A model generated the notes under the pieces. It was not told the DNA's origin and did not search any database. It saw only the letters and a list, made by a program, of their open reading frames with translations. This document shows, in pieces, positions 25,669-34,645 of a DNA stretch of 64,000 nucleotides. Within the stretch, counting starts at the first letter, position 1; every line of letters begins with the position of its first letter. The stretch comes from Streptomyces sp. NBC_00102 (lineage in GTDB: Bacteria; Actinomycetota; Actinomycetes; Streptomycetales; Streptomycetaceae). Position numbers and translations under genes: made by a program. Where the stretch lies: positions 124,001 to 188,000 of the forward strand of contig NZ_JAPEMC010000005.1 of assembly GCF_026343115.1 (NCBI RefSeq), written 5' to 3'.

Positions 25669-26412
25669 TCAGGAGGCGACGAACTTGGCGATCTGGCCGA
25701 GCACGACCGTGTCCGTCAGGTACCCGATGTGGGTCTGGCAGGCCACGAGATTGTTCGTCGCGCCGTCCAGCTTGGTGCTGGTGTACGGGAGGATGATGCC
25801 GTCGCAAGCCGAGTACCAGGTGGCGTACTTGGTGGTGCCGGGGGTCTCGTCGCCCGAGGTGATCTGGGAGATGAACGAGGAGCCCGGGTACATCTGCTGG
25901 CAGGTCGTGTAGATCAGGCAGGCGCTGGCGTACGTGGTCCCGTGGTTCGCCCCGGCGATCGAGGCGAGGTGGCTGACGCTGGTGTTGCCGCCGAGCACCT
26001 TCAGGTAGTACTGGCTGACCAGGCCGCCCATCGAGTGGTTGACGATCGCTACCTTGCTCGCACCGGTCTGCGCCTTCACGTTGTCGACGAAGGTGGCGAG
26101 GCCCTGGGCGTTGGTGATGTTGTTGCCGTACGAGTTGTACTCGTAGGCGAACAGGTTCGAGCTGGACCAGCCGTTGAGCTGGAAGACGCTCTTGGCGGTC
26201 ACCCAGTTGGAAGCGCTGCCGGTGTACCCGTGGACGAACACGACCGGGGTGCTGGTGGAGAGCACCGAGGCGGTGGCCGACCGCGTGACGGAGGAGGCGG
26301 CCGACGCCGACGCGGAGTCGGCCGCGCCCGCCGCCGACGCCGAGGAGAACAGGGTGAACGCGGCGGCGGCAGCCGCGAGGACGCCGAGGAGACGGCGCGG
26401 AGAACGACGCAT
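25669..26412 (-). CDS. Secreted triacylglycerol lipase/esterase (Bacillus LipA-like alpha/beta hydrolase)
   Basis: A 247-residue secreted lipase. A Sec signal covers residues about 1-30, followed by a Ser/Ala-rich stretch. The body starts TPVVFVHGYTGSASNW, with the HG oxyanion segment, and has the nucleophile elbow NHSMGG (S127), the acid SACDGI (D204) and the histidine QTHIGYL (H228), in the spacing of the small lid-less lipases such as Bacillus subtilis LipA. NHSMGG replaces the more usual GHSxG first glycine. Cysteines at 165, 171, 203 and 225 may form disulphides. It should hydrolyse esters outside the cell. No operon partner is seen. Confidence 0.88.
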   Translation of the reverse strand: MRRSPRRLLGVLAAAAAAFTLFSSASAAGAADSASASAASSVTRSATASVLSTSTPVVFVHGYTGSASNWVTAKSVFQLNGWSSSNLFAYEYNSYGNNITNAQGLATFVDNVKAQTGASKVAIVNHSMGGLVSQYYLKVLGGNTSVSHLASIAGANHGTTYASACLIYTTCQQMYPGSSFISQITSGDETPGTTKYATWYSACDGIILPYTSTKLDGATNNLVACQTHIGYLTDTVVLGQIAKFVAS

Positions 26413-26816
26413 GGAATGCTCCTGACAAGTTGCGGGTCTCGGTGACTGGCCCGGCCAGAGTCTCGGAGCGGTGGCCGGTGGGCATCGGCGAAATCACCTG
26501 CGTCGGCGACGGACGGGCGGGGAGTCGTCCCTCCCGCCGGTGTCTCCGCCGCACGACGACGACCACGCCGGGCTTTTGCGGGACGAGTCCGCGGAACGGA
26601 CCGTCTTCGACGCGCGGACGTGGAGGCGTCGTGAACGCGCGCGAGGGCGCGGCGGGCACCCGACGTACGGGGCGCACCGCACGAGACCCGGGCGGGGGCG
26701 CATCCGGTGCCTGGCCGCGCGGGCGACCTGATCCGGAGTGAGAGGTGTGCGGCGGCCGACGACGTGACGAGCCCTTCGTTCGCACCTACCGTGTCCTGCC
26801 GAATGCGACTAACGTT
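26413..26816. other. 404-base non-coding region
   Basis: I see no gene. It must hold the lipase promoter on the minus strand and part of the promoter of the AroM-like gene on the plus strand. No repeat or clear sigma-factor site stands out apart from the operator at its right end. Confidence 0.4.
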
Positions 26817-26846
26817 ATCCGGAACTCATGTCCATAATCCGGAACT
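26817..26846. promoter_or_regulatory. Direct-repeat operator candidate upstream of the AroM-like gene
   Basis: ATCCGGAACT occurs at 26817-26826 and again at 26837-26846, exactly 20 bases apart (two helical turns), ending 19 bases before the GTG start. The second copy also forms CGGAA-C-TTCCG. The GGAAC core resembles the dyad at 28525-28543, so both may bind the IclR regulator coded between them. Confidence 0.55.
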
Positions 26847-26865
26847 TCCGTGAAGGCGGCGCCCC

Positions 26866-27546
26866 GTGCACACGTTGACGTTTCTGACCATCGGTCAGGC
26901 ACCCCGCCCGGACCTGTCCGCCGCTGTCGAGGCGCACTTGCCGACGGCGACGCGTGTGCGGCACGCCGGTGTGCTCGACGGCTTGACCCGAGCGGAGGCC
27001 GAGGTGCGCTTCGGCCCGGTGGACGGAGGTGCGACGCTGCTGAGTCGGCTGGCCGACGGCGGCTCGGTGACCCTGGACGCCGGGGCCGTGGGGGCGGCTC
27101 TGCGGAGCCGCGTCGACCAGGTGGAAGAGGAGGGTGCCGATGTCGTGGTGCTGTTGTGCACCGGCGAGTTCCCCAGCCTGCGGACCCGCCGTGCGCGGCT
27201 CGTCGAGCCCGACGCGCTGGTGACGGGTTACGTGGCGACGGTACTGCGGGGAAGCCGGGTAGGTGTCGTCGTGCCGCTGCCGGAGCAGGTTCCCGAAGCC
27301 CGCGAGAAGTGGCGGGCCATCGATCCGGCGCCTCTGTTCGCCGCGGCTTCGCCGTACGCGGACGACGACCGGGCCTTGTGCGATGCGGCTTTCGGCCACC
27401 TTGAAGCGGGTGCGACCGCACTGATGCTCGACTGCATGGGATACGGTGCCCGGCACCGTCGGGCGCTCCGGGCGGCCGGCGTGACCGTGCCCGTTCTCAC
27501 CCCGGCCGCTGTGGTGGGCGCGGCTCTCGAACCGCTGCTGAGCTGA
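26866..27546 (+). CDS. AroM family protein
   Basis: A 226-residue protein with the family opening LTFLTIGQAPRPDL and the central ADVVVLLCTGEFPSL and ATALMLDCMGYG segments (two conserved cysteines), as in Escherichia coli AroM. The biochemical role of AroM is not known; the fold resembles Asp/Glu/hydantoin racemase-like proteins with two cysteines, so a racemase-like role is a guess. The GTG start is 19 bases after a repeated operator. It converges tightly (12 bases) with an IclR gene whose other side has an OPT transporter and a DUF917 gene; AroM, DUF917 and a permease recur together, suggesting one catabolic unit. Confidence 0.85.
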   Translation: MHTLTFLTIGQAPRPDLSAAVEAHLPTATRVRHAGVLDGLTRAEAEVRFGPVDGGATLLSRLADGGSVTLDAGAVGAALRSRVDQVEEEGADVVVLLCTGEFPSLRTRRARLVEPDALVTGYVATVLRGSRVGVVVPLPEQVPEAREKWRAIDPAPLFAAASPYADDDRALCDAAFGHLEAGATALMLDCMGYGARHRRALRAAGVTVPVLTPAAVVGAALEPLLS

Positions 27547-27558
27547 TCGGCGGTCGGG

Positions 27559-28341
27559 TCAGCGGGCGGCGCCGCTCTCCGTGTAGCGCAGCCAGTACGG
27601 GTCGCCGATCCGCTTGCCGACGCGCAGGGCCGCGTCCCGAACGGCCCGGCCGAAGCGCGCCTCGTTCTCGTCACGCAGTTCGGGGGCGGGCAGCGCGATC
27701 CCTATGCCGAAGACCTGCCCCGTGTCGCTGTCGACGACGGCGGCGGAGATTCCGGCGACGTTGGGCACGTACTCGCCGCGCGAGGACTCCCAGCCGTCGG
27801 CGCGCACGCGGGCCAGACAGGAGACCAGCTCACCGGGGGTACGGGGGGCGGTGCCCGTGCTCTGTTCGAGGCGGGGGTCCAGGAGCCGGAGCACCCGCGC
27901 GTCGTCGAGGCGGGAGAGCAGGGCGCGGCCCATGGAGCTGGCGTAGGCGGGCGCCCTGGTACCCGCCGGCGTGTACGCCTGGAGGGCGCCGACCGTACCG
28001 ATCCGCATGTGGAGCACGAGCGACTCGGCGCCGTCGAGCACGTCGACGTACCCGGTGTATCCGATGTCGGCGACCAGCCTGGCCAGCTCCTCCTCCAGGA
28101 GGGAGGCGGTGCTGCGCGAGACCCGGAAGTGGTAGGAGGCCTCCATGACGAGCTCACCGGGGCGGTAGGCGCGGCTCATCGGGTCGCGGTCGAGGAAGCC
28201 GTACTCGGCCATCATGCTCAGCGTCCGCGACACCGAGCTCTTGGGCAGGTCCAGCGCCCCTGCGACATCCGTCACGGTCAGGTCGCGCTGCAGGCGCGCC
28301 ATCAGGCGCAGGACGTCGCGCGCGTTGGCGAGTGTGCTCAC
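27559..28341 (-). CDS. IclR-family transcriptional regulator
   Basis: A 260-residue regulator. The winged helix-turn-helix is at residues about 8-65 (LARLQRDLTVTDVAGALDLP, then KSSVSRTLSMMAEYGFLDRD), followed by the IclR effector domain with GRALLSRLDD and YVPNVAGISAAVVDSDTG. GTG 28341 gives a normal length; a frame to 28449 would add an atypical tail. It probably controls the divergent transporter-DUF917 operon and the convergent AroM gene, using the dyad at 28525-28543 and the direct repeat at 26817-26846. The ligand is likely the transported compound or its metabolite, which is unknown. Confidence 0.9.
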   Translation of the reverse strand: MSTLANARDVLRLMARLQRDLTVTDVAGALDLPKSSVSRTLSMMAEYGFLDRDPMSRAYRPGELVMEASYHFRVSRSTASLLEEELARLVADIGYTGYVDVLDGAESLVLHMRIGTVGALQAYTPAGTRAPAYASSMGRALLSRLDDARVLRLLDPRLEQSTGTAPRTPGELVSCLARVRADGWESSRGEYVPNVAGISAAVVDSDTGQVFGIGIALPAPELRDENEARFGRAVRDAALRVGKRIGDPYWLRYTESGAAR

Positions 28342-28524
28342 CGGTTTTTCCGCCTCCCCCGAGCTCCCCCGAGTCGTGTCGTCCGATCGTAAGGGGCGCC
28401 GGACCGCACTCGTGACCGCCCCTCGTCCGCTGTCGCGGACTGCCCGCATGTCGAGAAATCCGGCTGCTCCCTTGACGGCTGACTGCGCCGTATGGATGAT
28501 CCAGAGATCTACATATTAAGACCT

Positions 28525-28543
28525 GGTTCCAGATTATGGAACC
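28525..28543. promoter_or_regulatory. Palindromic operator candidate of the IclR regulator
   Basis: Perfect dyad GGTTCCA-gatta-TGGAACC (7-bp arms, 5-base spacer) between the divergent IclR and OPT-transporter genes, 50 bases before the transporter start. Size and shape suit an IclR-family site. Confidence 0.65.
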
Positions 28544-28592
28544 TTTCGGTGGCCGAAACAGTCCGCCGCCCGATCAGGAGCACGGGAGAACC

Positions 28593-30266
28593 ATGAGTAC
28601 CGACGCCGCTCCCCAGGCCGTCACGGACACTTCGCACACCTCGGGTGATGCGCACAGCGCCGGCGAGGCGCGACGCCATCCCCGCGCGCTCGCGCCCGGC
28701 AATCTGATCCTCACCGTGGTGCTCAGCGTGTTCGGCGCCGTCGTGGGCGTGCAGCTGCTCGCCACGCTCGGCGTCACCCCCAGCACCTCGCTGATCGGGG
28801 CGCTGGCCGCGATGACGCTCGCCCGGGTGCCGCTCGTCTGGTTCCGGGGGTTCCGCTCGGTGCACGCCCAGAACCTGGCGCAGACCAGCATCTCCTCGGC
28901 CACCTTCGGCGCCGCGAACAGCCTCTTCCTGCCGATCGGGATCCCGTTCCTCTTCGGGATGGACAACATGATCGTCCCGATGCTGATCGGGGTCTCCGCC
29001 GCGATGCTGGTCGACGCCTGGCTGCTCTACCGCATGTACGACACCCCCGCCTTCCCCGCCAAGAACCCCTGGCCGCCCGGGATCGCCGCCGCCGAGGCCA
29101 TCAAGGCGGGCGACGAGGGCGGCCGTCGCGCCAAGGTGCTCGGCCTCGGGCTGCTCACCGGGATGGTCGGAGCCGCGTTCGCGCTGCCCATGTCGGCCTT
29201 CGGCGTGGCGCTCATCGGCGGGTTCGGCGCCATGGCCGCCTTCGGTGTCGGCCTGCTGTTCACCCAGTACGCCGACCCGCTGTTCGGCCTCGACCTCAAC
29301 GCGATGTATCTGCCGCACGGGATGATGATCGGCGCCGGTCTGGTCGCCCTGGTCCAGGTCGGCCGCACCATCGTCAAGACCCGCCGGAGCGCGGCGGACG
29401 AGTCCCGGACCGCCCGCGCGGCGACGGCCGACGCTCCGGAGGACACCACGGACGGCGCGAAGCGCCTGGGCCGCTCGATGCGCCTGGGCTTCGGCGCCTA
29501 CCTGGTGATCTCCGTCCTGCTGGCGTTCGGCACGGGTGCCGCCACGCACATGAGCCCGGGCATGCTGATCGGCTTCCTCTTCTACGCCACGGTCGCCGCG
29601 TTCCTGCACGAACTGCTCGTCGGAATCGCCTCCATGCACTCCGGCTGGTTCCCCGCCTTCGCGATCGCCCTGATCACGCTGCTGCTAGGCATCCTCATCG
29701 GCTTCCCGCCCGAGGCGCTCGTCGTTCTGTCCGGCTTCACCGCCGCGACCGGTCCGGCCTTCGCCGACATGGGGTACGACCTCAAGGCGGGCCACCTGCT
29801 GCGCGGTGAGAACGCCGACCCGGCCTTCGAGCTGGAGGGCCGCCGCCAGCAGCTGATCGCCGCGATGATCGGCTTCGGCGTCGCCATCGTGGTCGTCGTC
29901 GTCTCCTACCGGATGTTCTTCGACAACGGGCAGACCGCCCCGATCGACGCCGCGTACGTCGCGGCGATCAAGGCGGGCCCGTCGGTGGAGACCGCCAAGC
30001 ACCTCGCCCTGTGGGCGATCCCCGGCGCGCTCGTGCAGCTCGTCGGCGGGTCCAAGCGCCAGCTCGGCATCCTGCTCGCGACGGGCCTCCTGATCACCAC
30101 GCCGATGGCCGGCTGGATGGTCGCCGCCGGCATCGCGGTCCGGATCCTCGCCCCGCGCGTGCTCGGACCGAAGGCCAAGGAGGACCTCGACGTCTTCGCC
30201 GGCGGAGCCATCGCCGGTGACGCCCTCTACTCGTTCGGCAACGGCCTGTTCAAGGCCGCCAAGTAA
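28593..30266 (+). CDS. OPT/YSL family oligopeptide or metal-chelate transporter
   Basis: A 557-residue integral membrane protein with about 14 hydrophobic helices. Helix 1 begins LILTVVLSVFGAVVGVQLLA; other landmarks are IPFLFGMDNMIVPMLIGVSA, KNPWPPGIAAAEAIKAGDE and GPAFADMGYDLKAGHLLRG, which resemble the OPT family, whose members import peptides or metal chelates. The ATG at 28593 has GGGAG 5 bases before it; an upstream in-frame ATG at 28536 overlaps the operator dyad. A DUF917 gene follows after 56 bases, probably in one transcript under IclR control. The substrate is unknown. Confidence 0.83.
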   Translation: MSTDAAPQAVTDTSHTSGDAHSAGEARRHPRALAPGNLILTVVLSVFGAVVGVQLLATLGVTPSTSLIGALAAMTLARVPLVWFRGFRSVHAQNLAQTSISSATFGAANSLFLPIGIPFLFGMDNMIVPMLIGVSAAMLVDAWLLYRMYDTPAFPAKNPWPPGIAAAEAIKAGDEGGRRAKVLGLGLLTGMVGAAFALPMSAFGVALIGGFGAMAAFGVGLLFTQYADPLFGLDLNAMYLPHGMMIGAGLVALVQVGRTIVKTRRSAADESRTARAATADAPEDTTDGAKRLGRSMRLGFGAYLVISVLLAFGTGAATHMSPGMLIGFLFYATVAAFLHELLVGIASMHSGWFPAFAIALITLLLGILIGFPPEALVVLSGFTAATGPAFADMGYDLKAGHLLRGENADPAFELEGRRQQLIAAMIGFGVAIVVVVVSYRMFFDNGQTAPIDAAYVAAIKAGPSVETAKHLALWAIPGALVQLVGGSKRQLGILLATGLLITTPMAGWMVAAGIAVRILAPRVLGPKAKEDLDVFAGGAIAGDALYSFGNGLFKAAK

Positions 30267-30322
30267 CAGGACACCCGCTCGTCCTTTCGTACGTACCGCA
30301 CAGAACCACCCTGGGAGACCCC

Positions 30323-31387
30323 GTGAAGCGACAGCTGACCCACGACGACATCCGCGCGGCCGTGTACGGCGGTGCCGTACTGGGCGGAGGCGGCGGCGGG
30401 TTCGTCGAGCGGGGCCTGCGCACCGCTGAGCTGGCCCTCCAGGTGGGCACGCCCGAGCTGTGGACCGCCGACGAGTTCCGGGCCGAGGACCTCACCGCGA
30501 CCGTCGCCCTCGTCGGTGCCCCTGCCGCGCCCGACCCTCAGGTGCTGCCGACCCACCTGCTGCGCGCGCTGGAGCTGCTCCGCCGGGACCTGCCCGGCGA
30601 GCTCGTCGCGATCCACACGAACGAGAACGGCGCGGAGACCACGATCAACGGCTGGTTCCACGCTGCGATGACCGGCCTGCCCGTCATCGACCTGGCGTGC
30701 AACGGCCGCGCCCACCCGTCGAGCGTGATGGGCGCCATGGGGCTGCACCTGGCGGAGGATTACCGTTCCAGCCAGGGTTACGCGGGCGGCAAGCCGTACG
30801 CCTATGTGGAGGGCGCCGTCTCCGGACGCCTGGAGGCCACCTCGAACGTGGTCCGGCGCGCATCCGTCGAGGCGGGTGGTTGGGTGGGCGTCGCACGCAA
30901 CCCGGTCGACGTCGGATACGCCGTGAAGAACGGGGCTCCCGGCGCCATCGGATTCGCGATCGAGCTGGGGCAGCGGTTCCTGGCCGACGGCCCCGTAGGT
31001 GCCGCACAGCACCTCGGCGGCGAGATCGTCGCGACGGGCAGGGTGCGCGAGTACCGCTGCGAGCAGCGCGAGGGCCTGGACGTCGGAGTCGCCGTCCTCG
31101 ACGACGCCGACGGCACCACGCTGCACTTCGTCAACGAGTACATGGCGCTCGACCTGGCCGGCGACCGCCGGGCCTCCTTCCCGGACCTGATCACGACGTT
31201 CGACGAGGCGGGGCAGCCGCTCGCCTCCGCCGACGTCGCGGTCGGCGAGCAGGTCAGCGTCCTGGTGGCCCCGGCCGCGAACCTGCTCCTCTCCACGACG
31301 ATGTACATGCCCGACGTGTACGCACCGGTGGAGTCGCTGCTCGGCGTCGCGTTCGCCCCGGAGACGCGGGTGCTCGCCGACGCCTGA
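30323..31387 (+). CDS. DUF917 family protein (hydantoinase-like)
   Basis: A 354-residue protein with the DUF917 signature: the N-terminal Gly-rich segment YGGAVLGGGGGGFVERG, NENGAETTINGWFHAAM, VIDLACNGRAHPSSVMGAMG and a C-terminal PDVYAPVESLLGVAFAPE. DUF917 proteins lie near hydantoinases and permeases and are thought to act on cyclic amides, but no reaction is proven. The GTG start has GGGAG 9 bases upstream. It shares an operon with the OPT transporter and a locus with AroM, so the set may import and break down one small nitrogen compound. Confidence 0.85.
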   Translation: MKRQLTHDDIRAAVYGGAVLGGGGGGFVERGLRTAELALQVGTPELWTADEFRAEDLTATVALVGAPAAPDPQVLPTHLLRALELLRRDLPGELVAIHTNENGAETTINGWFHAAMTGLPVIDLACNGRAHPSSVMGAMGLHLAEDYRSSQGYAGGKPYAYVEGAVSGRLEATSNVVRRASVEAGGWVGVARNPVDVGYAVKNGAPGAIGFAIELGQRFLADGPVGAAQHLGGEIVATGRVREYRCEQREGLDVGVAVLDDADGTTLHFVNEYMALDLAGDRRASFPDLITTFDEAGQPLASADVAVGEQVSVLVAPAANLLLSTTMYMPDVYAPVESLLGVAFAPETRVLADA

Positions 31388-31432
31388 GCCGAGCGGCCGC
31401 ACGGGATCTCTCCTGCGCGGCTCCCCCGGCAC

Positions 31433-31471
31433 GCACGACGGCCGGACCCCCCTCGGGTCCGGCCGTCGTGC
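31433..31471. terminator. Strong bidirectional terminator hairpin
   Basis: Perfect 17-bp inverted repeat GCACGACGGCCGGACCC (31433-31449) and its complement (31455-31471) with a 5-base loop, between the convergent DUF917 and M4 protease genes. Confidence 0.92.
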
Positions 31472-31487
31472 TGTCAGTGGGTCCTGG

Positions 31488-34355
31488 TCAGCAGGATCCC
31501 GCCGGACGGTCCCGCTTCACGAGGTTCGTGTAGCCGGTGGTGCCGTCCAGCCACAGGACGCGCTGCCCCTCGTCGGCGATGGCGTAGGCCTGGTCGCCGC
31601 GGTTGCAGGAGACGCGCTGGGCGCCGCCCTTGCCGTCGGGGGCCGCCTGGTAGAGCTTCGGCAGCGTGTCGTTGGCCCACCACGTGGCCGGCGGCAGCGA
31701 CGTCACGGTGACCGCGTCGTCGGACGCCGTCAGCGTGTACGCGTACAGGGAGTCGTCGCCACCCTCGGGGATGACGGTGACGGGGTTCGAGCCGTCGGTG
31801 CCGGCGCGGCGCACCGCGGCCTTTCCCGTGTCGGTGGCGTCGTTGTCCTCGATCCAGTAGACGCCGTCGTCGGTGATCGCGGTCTGGCCGATGCTCACCG
31901 TGTTGGTGCTGTCGGCGACGGGCATCTCCGTCTTGGCGCCGGTCGCCGCGTCGAGTACCTGGACACCGAGGGTGAAGTTGCCGTACGCGTCGGGGGCCAG
32001 CCTGGCGTAAGCGATCTTGCCGTCCTTGATGGAGGGCAGACCCGAGACGTTGTAGGGACGGCCGCCGTCGACCAGGGCCGCCGCGCCGGTCTTCATGTTG
32101 ACGTAGCGCACGTTCGTGACACCGAACTGCGGGTTGAACGCGGTGTAGGCGACGTAGTCGCCGTCCACCACGAGACCGGAGACGTCGCTGCCGATGGCGT
32201 CGACCATCTTCGTCACGCCGCCCTTGACCGGCCGCGCCATGATCTTGATCCCGTTGCTGCTGTAGTCGGCCCAGACCACCGTCTTGCCGTCGGTGTCCGC
32301 GTAGACGTTGTAGTCGCCGTTGTTGGCGCTCATCAGCTGGGGCGTGCCCTTGCCGGAGGCGTTGCCGAGCCACACCGAGTACGGCTCGCTGCCGTCCTCG
32401 TTGGAACGGGAGACGACGTACTTGCCGCCGCCCGCGCCGACGCCGGTGTTGTAGACGTTGACCTTGGACAGGATCGTGTCGGTGTCGACACCGAGCGCCT
32501 TCTCCCAGCCGGGGGCGATGCCGTGCGCGTCGAAGGACCGCTTGACGATCTTCATCTGGGCCTTGGTGACGCCCAGTTCCTGCGCGGCGGCGATGACCGC
32601 GGCGCGGCCCTCGGTGAACCCGTCGAGCGGCGTCATGTACGCGGACAGCGCACGATAGACGATCTTGTCGGCGAGGTCGCCGCCGAGGTCCTGGCGCATG
32701 TCCCACAGAGCGCCGGAGAAGATCGTGGAGTTGAGGTGCACGCCGCCGTTGTCACCGCGGTAGGTGACGCCGACGAAGTCCTTCGACGTGGTCGCGCCGT
32801 CGTTGAGGTCGCGCAGGGCGCACTCGCGCGGGCTGAGCGTGGTGCAGAGGTCCTCGCCGAGCAGACCGGAGTCCGGATCGTCCATGGAGACATTGTTCGC
32901 CTCCAGGTCGATGGCGTTGCCGAAGTAGTCGGCGAGGGCCTCGTTCATGGCGCCGGACTGGCCCGCGTAGACCAGGTTCGCGGTGTTCTCGACGACTCCG
33001 TGGGTCATCTCGTGGCCGACGACGTCGGTGTCCGCGGAGAACGTGCGGAAATCCCCGCCGCCCTGGCCGTACACCATCTTGGTGCCGTCCCAGAAGGCGT
33101 TGTTGTAGGGCTGGCCGTTGGCTACGACGCCGACCAGGGAGTAGATGTAGCCGTCCTTGCCGTCGAGGCTGTCCCGGCCGAAGTGGTTCTTGTAGTAGTC
33201 GTAGACCTTGCCGGCCGCCCAGTGGGCGTCCACGGCACCTGAGTCGGTGAAGTCCTCGCCGAGCTCCGGGGTCGTCGACTGGAAGGTCTTGATCCCGGTG
33301 GGCCAGGCGCCGGACGCGGAGGCGACCTCGCGGCCGCGGGCGTCGTAGGTGACCAGCATGGGACCGTAGTACGGCGAATCGGCCGTCCGCTTGCTGTAGT
33401 CGATCGTCTCGTAGACGCCCTTGGTGTTCTTGTACAGGTTCACCTCGGTCTTCTCGCCGTTGTAGCGGAGAGCGGATCCCTTGACGACCTGCTGGTCGGC
33501 CGCGGCCGTGGACACCTCGGGTGCCTCGCCGGTCGCCCCCGTGGCGGCGGTGCCGGTACCCGTGGCGCCGAACGTCTTGATGCCGCTGTACTGCAGCAGC
33601 GGGAAGCCGGAGCGCGCGTCGACGTACACCTCCTGCTTCACGGGCTGCCCGTCGACCGGGCTGACGCCGGTGACGGTGACGTGCCGGGTCAGCACGCCGG
33701 TGCCCTGCGGGAGGATGGTCAGGCCCTCGGCGCTTCCGGTCAGGGCGGCCTTGCCGGGATCCCCACCCTTCGCGGTGCGCTTCAGCGGTGCCTGGCCCAG
33801 CTGCGAGACGACGGCGCCGACGGCACGGTCGATAGCGGTCTGCTCCGAGACCTTGGGGGCGACGGTGTCGAGCTTCAGGTCGGTGAAGTACTTCCCCGAG
33901 GTGCCGGTGACGGCACGCTTGCCGCTCTTCTTCTCCATACGGACGACGTACTCGCCGCCCAGGACCGGGACACCCTGGTACTTCTGCTGGAGGCGTACGG
34001 TCTCCCGGCCGCCCTCGCTCTGCGTGCTGACGGTCGACAGGTCCTTCGAGGAGGTGTCCGCTATGTGGTAGCGGCTCTGCTTCCCCTTGAGGTGGGTACG
34101 CGCGGCGTCGGCGGCGCTGCCGGTGGCAGGGACCTCCTCGTGCAGGCCGGCGACCAGGGCGGGCGTGTCGGTGTCGGCGCCGGAGGTCACCCCGCTCGCC
34201 GCGGCCGGGACATCGGCGGTGGCAGCGGCCGCGGCGGGTATGCCGGTCACCAGCAGACCGGCAGCGGCGAGAAGCGCCGCCGTGCCCCGGCCGACGCCGG
34301 TACCGCCGGGCGTTCTCGTCGGCTTGTCCGCTCTCCTGCGTACTGAGCTCCGCAC
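31488..34355 (-). CDS. Secreted M4-family metallopeptidase with C-terminal propeller-like region
   Basis: A 955-residue zinc protease. A signal peptide (about 1-45) is followed by an FTP/PepSY propeptide region (RTHLKGKQSRYHIAD) and the thermolysin-like domain with HEMTH at residues 448-452 and the third ligand in MNEALADYFG (E472), 24 residues after the first histidine as expected. The histidine supporting catalysis is in DNGGVHLNSTIFSGALWDM. After the usual end, about 300 extra residues contain repeats of the YxDGKxVVWADY / DGxYVAYTAFNP type, like a TolB/PD40 beta-propeller. GTG 34355 is chosen for its GGAGGAG site. It is divergent from a LuxR-type regulator. Confidence 0.9.
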   Translation of the reverse strand: MRSSVRRRADKPTRTPGGTGVGRGTAALLAAAGLLVTGIPAAAAATADVPAAASGVTSGADTDTPALVAGLHEEVPATGSAADAARTHLKGKQSRYHIADTSSKDLSTVSTQSEGGRETVRLQQKYQGVPVLGGEYVVRMEKKSGKRAVTGTSGKYFTDLKLDTVAPKVSEQTAIDRAVGAVVSQLGQAPLKRTAKGGDPGKAALTGSAEGLTILPQGTGVLTRHVTVTGVSPVDGQPVKQEVYVDARSGFPLLQYSGIKTFGATGTGTAATGATGEAPEVSTAAADQQVVKGSALRYNGEKTEVNLYKNTKGVYETIDYSKRTADSPYYGPMLVTYDARGREVASASGAWPTGIKTFQSTTPELGEDFTDSGAVDAHWAAGKVYDYYKNHFGRDSLDGKDGYIYSLVGVVANGQPYNNAFWDGTKMVYGQGGGDFRTFSADTDVVGHEMTHGVVENTANLVYAGQSGAMNEALADYFGNAIDLEANNVSMDDPDSGLLGEDLCTTLSPRECALRDLNDGATTSKDFVGVTYRGDNGGVHLNSTIFSGALWDMRQDLGGDLADKIVYRALSAYMTPLDGFTEGRAAVIAAAQELGVTKAQMKIVKRSFDAHGIAPGWEKALGVDTDTILSKVNVYNTGVGAGGGKYVVSRSNEDGSEPYSVWLGNASGKGTPQLMSANNGDYNVYADTDGKTVVWADYSSNGIKIMARPVKGGVTKMVDAIGSDVSGLVVDGDYVAYTAFNPQFGVTNVRYVNMKTGAAALVDGGRPYNVSGLPSIKDGKIAYARLAPDAYGNFTLGVQVLDAATGAKTEMPVADSTNTVSIGQTAITDDGVYWIEDNDATDTGKAAVRRAGTDGSNPVTVIPEGGDDSLYAYTLTASDDAVTVTSLPPATWWANDTLPKLYQAAPDGKGGAQRVSCNRGDQAYAIADEGQRVLWLDGTTGYTNLVKRDRPAGSC

Positions 34356-34447
34356 GGTGTTCTCCTCCAGTGGCACGAGTGGGTGAACCGCTTTCCGATA
34401 CGGCCATGCAAGTACGGGTGCGGAGGATGAACAATGCGTTCCTGGTA

Positions 34448-34476
34448 CACACTTGTGTGCGTGCCCACATGTGTGG
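34448..34476. promoter_or_regulatory. Two adjacent dyads between the protease and LuxR-type genes
   Basis: CACAC-tt-GTGTG (34448-34459) and CCACA-tg-TGTGG (34465-34476) lie 17 bases apart centre to centre, about 95-120 bases before the protease start. Their similarity suggests a repeated binding site, plausibly for the divergent regulator. Confidence 0.55.
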
Positions 34477-34645
34477 CCGGAGCTGTCCGGCGAAAGGGAG
34501 GACTCCTGGACCGGTCTGGTCCGTTGCCGTGTAATTCCTCTGTAACGGCGGCCGTCTAGCGTCCAACGCGCTGTCGCGTCGGAACAAGACCAGTGGTGTT
34601 CGGGCGCATCGCGAACGGCCGTACCGATCAGGATGTGATCAAGGC

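Noticed and set aside
28344..28593. An upstream ATG (28536) as the OPT transporter start.
   Set aside because: It overlaps the operator dyad and lacks a ribosome site; ATG 28593 has GGGAG at a good distance.
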